Source: Gammaproteobacteria bacterium
Lineage (GTDB): Bacteria; Pseudomonadota; Gammaproteobacteria; GRL18
Assembly (NCBI GenBank): GCA_030632625.1
Contig: DAOVUK010000100.1
Coordinates: forward strand, 1 to 8,756
DNA length: 8,756 bases
Direction of reading: 5' to 3'
The notes beneath the pieces were generated by a model. The model worked only from the letters and a program-made list of their open reading frames with translations. It searched no databases and was not told where the DNA came from. The translations under genes and the position numbers were made by a program. Below, one piece after another: positions 1-5,843 of the stretch. Position 1 is the stretch's first letter. Each line of letters opens with the position of its first letter.

Positions 1-375
1 CAAATGCTGGTGGCCTCGGCAAAGCGCTGGGCTCTCATGGTTGAACAACCACTTCAGGACAGAACTGCGGATCCGGACTTATTTGAATTATTAGCACATC
101 TTGACTTAAAAAAAACAGATTTGATACTGGTTGAAGGCTTTAAGCATGAATCTATCAGCAAGATTGAATTACACCGGCCGGCATTGGGAAAACCGTTATT
201 GTATCCAGATGATCCTGATATCATCGCCATAGCAGCGGATCAAGCGCATTTTCATGATAAAAATGGTCAACGGGTGCACCCTGATACTATCCTATGCCCC
301 ATACTTGATATCAACAATATTAGTGAAATTACTGATTTTATTAGCGGACTTTTTACAGGAAAAGCAGAACAATGA
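1..375 (+). CDS. mobB: Molybdopterin-guanine dinucleotide biosynthesis adaptor MobB, C-terminal part (5' end outside window)
   Basis: The frame is open from the first base of the window, so the ATG at position 4 is internal and the P-loop N-terminal part of the protein lies outside. The visible 124 residues carry the MobB hallmarks: ASAKRWALM near the start, then DLILVEGFKHE (the strand and loop that follow the nucleotide-binding core) and a late DPDIIAIAAD segment. MobB is a GTP-binding accessory protein that assists MobA in attaching GMP to molybdopterin in the cytoplasm. The stop codon overlaps the moeA start as ATGA (372-375), which indicates one operon with translational coupling. The family assignment rests on motif recognition. 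The missing N-terminus prevents checking of the Walker A motif. Confidence 0.9.
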   Translation, partial: QMLVASAKRWALMVEQPLQDRTADPDLFELLAHLDLKKTDLILVEGFKHESISKIELHRPALGKPLLYPDDPDIIAIAADQAHFHDKNGQRVHPDTILCPILDINNISEITDFISGLFTGKAEQ

Positions 376-1652
376 GCCAAAATGACACCTCTTCACCGGG
401 TATGAACCGTTTTCTTAGCGTCAGTGAAGTACAAAAACGAATTATCAATGACACTAAAGCCGTTGTCGGCACTGAACAAATTGCTCTTCGTCAGGCTCTT
501 GGGCGTGTTTTAGCTACCGACGTCATCGCAACATTTGATACCCCGCCCTGTGATAATTCAGGCATGGATGGTTATGCATTCTCTAGTAAAGAGCTAAGCA
601 GCGATATTAACGAGCAAGCCACCCTGACATTAAAAATTGCCGGGCAATCCTTTGCCGGGCATCCCTATAACGGAGAAATTGCCGCAGGTGAAGCCATTCG
701 CATTATGACGGGGGCACAGGTGCCTGATGGGGTTGATACAGTTGTAATGCAGGAACATACTGAAACACCCGATAATACTCCCGGTGAAAAGACCGTCACA
801 ATTACAAACATTCCAAAACCCTTTGCCAATGTACGAAAAGCCGGTGATGATCTGACCACCGGGCAGACATTTTTATCCAAAGGTAAAAAATTATCACCCA
901 CAGATTTAGCTTTTCTTGCCACTCAGGGCATTGCTGAAGTAAAAGTCTCCAGGAAACTCCGGGTTGCTTTCTTTTCTACTGGTGATGAGCTTCGTTCTAT
1001 TGGTGAAACATTAGGTGAAGGCGATATTTATGACTCCAATCGTTATTCCCTCTATGGTCTGCTAAAAAATCTGGATGTTGAAATGATTGATATGGGTGTT
1101 ATCCCGGATGATCGTCAGGCAATTGAAGATGCATTTAAAACAGCCGCTGATCTGGCTGATGCGGTGATCACCTCTGGCGGCGTATCAGTTGGAGAAGCAG
1201 ACTTTGTCAAAGAAACGCTGGAAAAACTGGGGCAGATTAATTTCTGGAAAATATCAATGAAACCGGGGAAACCACTTGCCTTTGGTACTTTAGGTAATAG
1301 CCTGTTTTTTGGCTTGCCCGGAAATCCTGTTGCTGTTATTGCAACATTCTATCAATTTGTCCAGCCCGCCCTAAAACGCATGAAAGGACAGGACATTGTA
1401 TTACCCTTAGTCATTAAAGCCAGAACCACTGAATTATTGAAAAAACGCCCTGGGCGGACTGATTTTCAACGGGGTATATTGACCCAGTCTGACAGTGGTG
1501 AACTGACCGTTAAAAATGCCGGAACACAGGCATCACATGTGCTCACGGCAATGAGTCGAGCCAACTGTTTCATTATCATTCCTGCACAAAGCGGCAGTAT
1601 TGAAGCAGGAGAAATGGTTAATGTACAGCCGTTTGACGGCCTGCTAAGTTAG
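372..1652 (+). CDS. moeA: Molybdopterin molybdenumtransferase MoeA
   Basis: MoeA inserts molybdate into adenylated molybdopterin to form the molybdenum cofactor. The 426-residue length is normal for the family. Visible motifs are PPCDNSGMDGYAF at about 58-70 (family form PPxDNSxMDGYA), IMTGAQVPDG at 111-120, FSTGDEL at 201-207, GGVSVGEADF at 269-278, MKPGKPLAFG at 296-305 and FGLPGNP at 313-319. The last four belong to the MogA/MoeA molybdopterin-binding domain; the C-terminal beta-barrel domain covers about 345-420. The ATG at 372 overlaps the mobB stop and has AGGA 11 bases upstream. A second Met at residue 11 lacks a ribosome binding site. The first position after the proline pair is Cys instead of the more usual Phe. 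Nothing suggests that the enzyme is broken. Confidence 0.97.
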   Translation: MSQNDTSSPGMNRFLSVSEVQKRIINDTKAVVGTEQIALRQALGRVLATDVIATFDTPPCDNSGMDGYAFSSKELSSDINEQATLTLKIAGQSFAGHPYNGEIAAGEAIRIMTGAQVPDGVDTVVMQEHTETPDNTPGEKTVTITNIPKPFANVRKAGDDLTTGQTFLSKGKKLSPTDLAFLATQGIAEVKVSRKLRVAFFSTGDELRSIGETLGEGDIYDSNRYSLYGLLKNLDVEMIDMGVIPDDRQAIEDAFKTAADLADAVITSGGVSVGEADFVKETLEKLGQINFWKISMKPGKPLAFGTLGNSLFFGLPGNPVAVIATFYQFVQPALKRMKGQDIVLPLVIKARTTELLKKRPGRTDFQRGILTQSDSGELTVKNAGTQASHVLTAMSRANCFIIIPAQSGSIEAGEMVNVQPFDGLLS

Positions 1653-1663
1653 CAGGTGAATAA

Positions 1664-1855
1664 GTTGTAGCTGGCGAGTCTCAAATCATAACTCACAAAA
1701 ATGGAAAAAAACTGGCAATGGTTCCAGCTGACACTATAAATGAATTAACCGAACAAGTTGAGTTACATAAAAATCTTGCTATTGGGTATGCTCAGGCATT
1801 AAGAGGTGAAGGTATAACATTATGTGGAGCTCCACATAATGTCTCAAAGCGTTAA
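1664..1855 (+). pseudogene. Phd/YefM-like antitoxin remnant lacking its N-terminus
   Basis: This 63-codon open stretch starts immediately after a TAA and has no start codon at its head. Its beginning, VVAGESQIITHKNGKKLAMV, matches the second half of Phd/YefM-type antitoxins, where a GExxxIT strand is followed by NGKxxAxLVP and an acidic helix. The remaining residues include a helix with NELTEQVELHKNL. The N-terminal DNA-binding half and any toxin partner are absent. It begins 12 bp after the moeA stop, so the upstream half was probably lost in a rearrangement that joined it to moeA. A perfect palindrome occupies codons near its 3' end. The family call comes from a short motif and is moderate; the first in-frame ATG (at 1718, in LAMV) would give only a 45-residue product. 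Confidence 0.55.
1817..1842. repeat. Perfect 26-bp palindrome without spacer
   Basis: The 13-base arm ACATTATGTGGAG (1817-1829) is followed directly by its exact reverse complement (1830-1842), with GAGCTC at the centre. The next base pair outward does not match. It lies inside the antitoxin remnant, about 130 bp from the end of the DruA-like gene. No T-run follows on either strand, so it is not a classical terminator. It could be an operator, a recombination or mobile-element end, or an inserted palindromic repeat unit. Confidence 0.9.
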
Positions 1856-1971
1856 TTGCCAGGTATGATCAAGAATATATTTTTATGTAGAAAGCAGCCA
1901 TTTCAAAATCGACAAAATAGGATATTTATTGAAAATTTTGGCGGGGCAGGGTTCTGTATTTTGAACAAACT
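1856..1971. other. AT-rich intergenic segment downstream of the DruA-like gene
   Basis: This 116-bp stretch between the antitoxin remnant and the stop codon of the DruA-like gene holds no credible reading frame. It has a short G-rich patch (GGCGGGGCAGGG, about 1941-1952) in otherwise AT-rich DNA, and weak inverted matches such as TTCAAAAT near 1902 with ATTTTGAA near 1957. No convincing terminator for the minus-strand genes can be seen. Confidence 0.5.
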
Positions 1972-3216
1972 TTATAATTTGTTACAGAGTAATTGTTTAT
2001 ACTTTTTATGCAAAGGATAAATAAAAACAGCTTTTTTTGAAATATGCTTTTTTTTTCGATAAGATAAACTATATCCCTTGGTTATACCAATTTCCTGCCA
2101 GTTAGCAGCCTTATAACAGGTACCTCTGAATTTATCCAGTTCGACAAATGTTTCTAACAGCAGTGGGCGATAATGAAAATGCTCTTGCCAGTCATGGGCT
2201 ACTTTTCGAGCGATCTGAGCTAATATTCGGGATGCAAGATTTTTTGATTTTATCCAGGGGAGGATTAAAAAACGGGCATTATTAATAATCAGTTGCAGAT
2301 TTTTTTCTCTTTGTTCGTCTGTCCAGCCGATAAATAGATCCCTGCTTGCCAAACGCCAGGTACTGGCGGAAAAACCTAAAACACCCAATAATATAGTCTC
2401 GCATTTATGATGTTCTGACTCGATATTGCCATAAACCAGATATTTGAGTTGGGCACCAAATAAACCACTGGTGCCGATGTAATGGAATCGTTGAATAGCT
2501 TCCCTCCATAAAGTGCGTTTTTCTTTGCTGTCAGTCAGTACAAAATGAAGCTGATGGATTTTTTTAGTGGAAAAATCCATCAGCTCCTCAGAATAATTTG
2601 CAGGTATTTCTATTTGGAAGTTTTTTTCTGGTATAACAGCAGCAGTTGCGCTTCTTGTGGAATTGACCGGTTCAGGCAGTGGGATAATATTGTCCATTCC
2701 CATGCGTTTAATAATATGAGCTGCTGTATTATGTTTTGGTTTGCCGTTTGCTTGTATTAAGTTAAACATGCTACAAAGCTTAATAGCAATGCTTGAGCGA
2801 GTTGCTGTTGGATTTGCATGAACATACTGACGTAACTCATAAATGTTTTGTGCACTGAATTCACAACCAATATATTTGACTGTACGATCTGTCCAGTTTT
2901 GAGCAGGATAGCTGGCGTTATTATTTAAAAAAGCCAGCAGAGACTCGACTTTTTTTTCACGTAGAGTAGATTTTCGTACGGGCGTATTTAAGTAGGCAAG
3001 CCCTTTGTCTGCAAATGATGCTAAACATTTTTTGACTGAGTCCGGTGGTACTCGTAGCAGAGTGACCAGTTGCTTGATTGTTTTGCCTTTATCCGCAGCC
3101 AGAATAAGCTTTGCTCTTTTTATTTGCCAGATAGTATGAGTAGTACTTCCGGCCATTTTTTGTAACTCTTTTTCTATTGATGCTGAGAGATTAATTATAA
3201 TGGGTGTATTATTCAT
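1972..3216 (-). CDS. DruA-like (DUF4338) protein with N-terminal helix-turn-helix
   Basis: The 414-residue protein has three parts. Residues 30-75 resemble the helix-turn-helix head of IS630-type transposases (RAKLILAADKGKTIKQL, then a recognition-helix-like segment and FADKGLAYL). Residues 122-183 match the DruA N-terminal segment (IYELRQYV, SSIAIKLC, NGKPKHNTA, ending in IIPLPEP). Residues about 215-378 are the DUF4338 core: RFHYIG (243-248), GAQLKYLV (254-261), LGVLGFSASTWRLASRD (277-293), IGWTDEQR (296-303), NNARFLILP (312-320), LLETFVELDKFRGTCYKAANW (353-373, with the conserved FRGTCYKAANW). All family blocks are present and the frame is intact. DruA is the shared component of Druantia anti-phage systems, but DUF4338 proteins occur widely, including near mobile elements, and their biochemical activity is not securely known to me. 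The start lies 1 bp after the stop of the upstream gene (TGATATG), with only a distant GGTGGA, which suggests coupled translation. A role in defence or transposition is inferred. The family call is strong. Confidence 0.85.
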   Translation of the reverse strand: MNNTPIIINLSASIEKELQKMAGSTTHTIWQIKRAKLILAADKGKTIKQLVTLLRVPPDSVKKCLASFADKGLAYLNTPVRKSTLREKKVESLLAFLNNNASYPAQNWTDRTVKYIGCEFSAQNIYELRQYVHANPTATRSSIAIKLCSMFNLIQANGKPKHNTAAHIIKRMGMDNIIPLPEPVNSTRSATAAVIPEKNFQIEIPANYSEELMDFSTKKIHQLHFVLTDSKEKRTLWREAIQRFHYIGTSGLFGAQLKYLVYGNIESEHHKCETILLGVLGFSASTWRLASRDLFIGWTDEQREKNLQLIINNARFLILPWIKSKNLASRILAQIARKVAHDWQEHFHYRPLLLETFVELDKFRGTCYKAANWQEIGITKGYSLSYRKKKHISKKAVFIYPLHKKYKQLLCNKL

Positions 3217-3217
3217 A

Positions 3218-5338
3218 TCATGTAATCATTCCACCGAGAGTTGCAATATAGCGGCCTTTTTGATCACGCCTGTTATAACGAAAAATTGTATCGACCAGCT
3301 GTACATGGATTTTACCAAATTTAAGAATATATTGTTCACTCAGCCAACGATAATATTTCTCCATACTTTTCATGTTTTGTCTAAATTCTATGCTGATTAA
3401 TTGCTTGATCAGCTGATCGGTATCAGTGTCAAAAAAATCAACTTTGGGTTTTGGCGGTGCATTAAGTATGGGTTTATATTCCTGTACAAAAACATAAGCA
3501 CCGGGTAATGAACGGATAAAGCGAAAGCGCTCAACATCATCGCGCAATGTTGTATCATAACCATACATACAGACAAATTCGATATTATCCTTAGGGATAA
3601 AATCAAATAAGCGGTAGTTTTTTTCTATTTTACTCAGTCCTGAAAGATTGTTGAGGCTAAAATGGATGACTTTTCTGGAAAAAATAGTATTAGAATAATA
3701 AATTCTCTTTAAAATAGAAACCAGTTCCTTGTTTAATAATCTGATATCCAATGTTTGAGTAAAATTAACGGCTAAGTTACGTCGTGCCATTTCTTCGAGA
3801 AGTTCTCCTTTTTTTGGATGAGCCAGAATATTATCATCCAGAAGAATTAATTTGCTGCGCCCTTTAAGCAGCTGCTCAAAATCACACACTTGTCGAACAT
3901 TGCCTTCCTTTTCGGGAACCAGACAAAACGGGCAACGATAGGGACAACCCCTGGTAACAAAGCCTAAGGCCCTGTCTTCAAGTTCAGGATATAGTTCATA
4001 ATCAATGTCACCCTTTTCAATGGTATCGTCAAGCCTTAATTTTAAGTCAATTCCCGAGCCTCCCAGAGTCAATGAATCACCATAGAAATTTTTTAAATTT
4101 TTTAACTTCCTGTCAGAGTTAGGAAAAGAAAATATGCTGCTGCCAAAAACAGCCTCTGCTCCAGTATATTTTTCTAAGCCCTTGCTGAGTTTTATTTTAT
4201 ATCCCTGTGATTTGTAGTAAGAACTGAGTTTCATTAATGCCAGATTGGGCAAGCGACCATCAATATGTATTAACTGGATAGTTCCTGGTGCAAGATGTGC
4301 TGTTTTTTTGCTTTTATTGTTTATTGGTTTTTTTATTAATTTGGCTAAAGATAGTGTTTTTTGTTTTACCTTATCGGGAAATGATGCAATAAATGATTCC
4401 TCTAAAGTTATTATAAATTGTATCTCAGGAAATAATGCATCCATTAATTGTATCCAGGAGATAAAAGTGTATTTATTCCCGGTATTGTTTAAATTGCCGT
4501 TGATACAATGCCTGTTTGCTAATTCAAATACAACAACACCAGGCTCCTGTAGTGGTGTACCAGATTTGGGAAATGCATCAATAATGTGACGACTAATATC
4601 CAGAATAGGCAGCAATGAGCGCTGCTGCCCCAATGTTAATTTATCCCAGAGTTCTTGAAAGTTGACTTTTTTTTGCTGCCATTGTGAGGTATCAATAGCA
4701 AGATGTTTTGCCAGTAAAATAGAAAAACTATTGAGTGTTTGTTTTGCGGGATAACGACCACAGCGAATGCCCTTGTAATGCAGACGTTCTAAAAATGCGA
4801 CAGGATCAGTAATTTTAGCCGTCTTATTAAACAGGCTATTATAACGATGGACTCTAAAATCCGGATCACTAAAGGTAAAATCATCACTGCCTGTATGGTA
4901 TTGTAATGATGACCCATAGGCCAAAGAAAAAATTGTCCGGTTTTGCCCGTCAATAGTACGTTTAAAACTTTTTTCTTTACCTGACAATGCTGGATGCAGA
5001 ACATTTTCACTAAGGCTTACTTTTCCCTTTTTGTAGTTAAAGGTTAAAGTATTGGAACCACAATCAAGAACAGATGAATCACTTTTATGTAAACTCATAG
5101 TATAAGCAGCAGTAAGATCCTCCTTTTTATCTCGGAACAGTTTGCTGATATCATAGTTAATATCAGGTATAGAAAAATGACCGCAGCAAGACAGTGTAAT
5201 GAGTTGTAATATTTCCCTGTTTTTTTGTGTATGAGCAAGCAATGTCCATTTTAAAATGGTATTACCAGTATTGTCTGTAACAAAATTAATAGTATTATTT
5301 TTTTTACAATTTTGGACAGATAATTTTAAATAATACAT
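3218..5338 (-). CDS. Degenerate ABC-type ATPase domain fused to B12-binding-like/radical SAM protein
   Basis: The 706-residue protein combines two modules. Residues 1-320 follow the order of RecF/SMC-like ATPases: an N-terminal strand set (YYLKLSVQN), a Walker A position, an ABC-signature-like LTLGQQRSLLPILDISR (234-250), a Walker B-like PGVVVFELANRH (266-277) and FPEIQFIITLEE (303-314) at the H-loop. Key residues are missing: AHTQKNRE (35-42) replaces GxxGxGKS, FEL replaces the Asp-Glu pair, and TLE replaces TTH, so ATP hydrolysis is unlikely. Residues about 353-450 look like a B12-binding-type Rossmann segment (IHIDGRLPNLALMKLSSYY, later GGSGID, DYELYP) without a visible cobalamin DxHxxG motif. 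Residues 458-620 are a radical SAM domain with CPYRCPFC (C465, C469, C472: CX3CX2C for a 4Fe-4S cluster) followed by EKEG and LLDDNILAHP. The substrate is unknown. It reads into the DruA-like gene after 1 bp. The ATG at 5338 lacks a good Shine-Dalgarno and lies 7 bp after the stop of a short chemoreceptor-like frame. Confidence 0.8.
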   Translation of the reverse strand: MYYLKLSVQNCKKNNTINFVTDNTGNTILKWTLLAHTQKNREILQLITLSCCGHFSIPDINYDISKLFRDKKEDLTAAYTMSLHKSDSSVLDCGSNTLTFNYKKGKVSLSENVLHPALSGKEKSFKRTIDGQNRTIFSLAYGSSLQYHTGSDDFTFSDPDFRVHRYNSLFNKTAKITDPVAFLERLHYKGIRCGRYPAKQTLNSFSILLAKHLAIDTSQWQQKKVNFQELWDKLTLGQQRSLLPILDISRHIIDAFPKSGTPLQEPGVVVFELANRHCINGNLNNTGNKYTFISWIQLMDALFPEIQFIITLEESFIASFPDKVKQKTLSLAKLIKKPINNKSKKTAHLAPGTIQLIHIDGRLPNLALMKLSSYYKSQGYKIKLSKGLEKYTGAEAVFGSSIFSFPNSDRKLKNLKNFYGDSLTLGGSGIDLKLRLDDTIEKGDIDYELYPELEDRALGFVTRGCPYRCPFCLVPEKEGNVRQVCDFEQLLKGRSKLILLDDNILAHPKKGELLEEMARRNLAVNFTQTLDIRLLNKELVSILKRIYYSNTIFSRKVIHFSLNNLSGLSKIEKNYRLFDFIPKDNIEFVCMYGYDTTLRDDVERFRFIRSLPGAYVFVQEYKPILNAPPKPKVDFFDTDTDQLIKQLISIEFRQNMKSMEKYYRWLSEQYILKFGKIHVQLVDTIFRYNRRDQKGRYIATLGGMIT

Positions 5339-5345
5339 TAATGGT

Positions 5346-5477
5346 TTAAGCTTGGTCTACTATAGTTTTTTCAGCCTGATGGCTTGCTATAGCAAAGACA
5401 ATAAAAAGCGGTACAAGTCCTACAATAAGAAGAAGTACCGTCATTTTAAAATTAGTGCTATTTCTCAGGCTCATCAT
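5346..5477 (-). pseudogene. Chemoreceptor (MCP) N-terminal fragment, 43 codons
   Basis: The frame begins with two consecutive ATG codons (5477 and 5474) and encodes a 43-residue peptide with a basic start (MSLRNSTNFKM) and one membrane segment (VLLLIVGLVPLFIVFAIA), followed by SHQAEKTIVDQA and TAA. Many methyl-accepting chemotaxis proteins begin in just this way: a transmembrane helix with GLxPL, then QA...xxxQA, leading into the periplasmic sensor. Here the frame stops at that point, so the sensor, HAMP and signalling domains are missing. I read it as a chemoreceptor gene cut by the insertion or rearrangement that brought in the neighbouring cassette. Alternatively it may survive as a small membrane protein. 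Its stop lies 7 bp before the start of the 706-residue gene, which may be translated by coupling. No strong ribosome binding site is visible. Confidence 0.5.
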
Positions 5478-5776
5478 TTATTTTTGATATTTCTTTATGC
5501 AAATATAAGAATATTCTCTACATGAATACAAATAAAATACTAATAATAATTATTACATTTATAGGCTAATAAAACAAAATCTTCAAAATTTATTAATTAT
5601 CGAATTGCTGCTTTATGGATTTCAGATGTTAAACAATTATTTTCTGAGATTTCCGCTTAAGGTCAAATCCTGCATTTTACCGAAGGTCTGCTTACACCAC
5701 GAAGCAGCTACTTTGCTTTGTCAAGTTAGATTGAGCTTTGATTATAAATCTGTCAGATTGAGTTTGAGCTAGTACA
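5478..5776. other. AT-rich intergenic region without a recognisable gene
   Basis: I find no convincing gene here. The plus strand has a 32-codon open stretch without a start (5565-5663) and a 48-codon frame from ATG at about 5627, neither of which resembles a known family. The octamer AGATTGAG occurs twice, at about 5727 and 5754, and short hairpins such as CTGCTT/AAGCAG lie near 5690. A possible promoter for the minus-strand cassette is listed separately. Confidence 0.5.
5558..5586 (-). promoter_or_regulatory. Possible sigma70 promoter for the chemoreceptor-fragment / radical SAM / DruA-like cassette
   Basis: On the minus strand TTGAAG (5586-5581) is separated by exactly 17 bp from TATAAA (5563-5558). 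A transcript would begin near 5551, about 75 bases before the chemoreceptor-like frame. The surroundings are very AT-rich, so a chance match is quite possible. Confidence 0.4.
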
Positions 5777-5824
5777 AATAAGTTTGTATGTTAAAAAATG
5801 CCTTCTTTGACATACAAACTTATT
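5777..5824. repeat. Long AT-rich inverted repeat downstream of hemH
   Basis: Two 19-base arms (5777-5795 and 5806-5824) are complementary except for one T-G wobble, with a 10-base loop AAATGCCTTC. The outer 15 bp (AATAAGTTTGTATGT and its complement) match perfectly. It lies 19 bp past the hemH stop. It has few GC pairs and no adjoining T-run, so it is a poor intrinsic terminator, but it could protect the 3' end of the mRNA or mark the end of a small mobile element. Confidence 0.75.
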
Positions 5825-5843
5825 AACCTAAAAACATATCAAC

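Noticed and set aside
1817..1842. The palindrome as a moeA terminator
   Set aside because: No T-run follows on the plus strand and it is about 165 bp past the moeA stop, within a coding-like remnant.
1856..5345. Terminal inverted repeats or target duplication bounding the cassette
   Set aside because: I compared both flanks by eye and found only short AT-rich matches such as TTAAT, so no transposon ends can be claimed.
5565..5663. 32-codon plus-strand open stretch and a 48-codon frame from about 5627
   Set aside because: The first has no start codon, neither has a ribosome binding site, and neither resembles a known family. Both fit chance in this DNA.
5807..5835. TTGACA on the plus strand as a -35 box
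   Set aside because: No acceptable -10 box follows at 16-18 bp, and it would drive transcription antisense to hemH. It is part of the inverted repeat.
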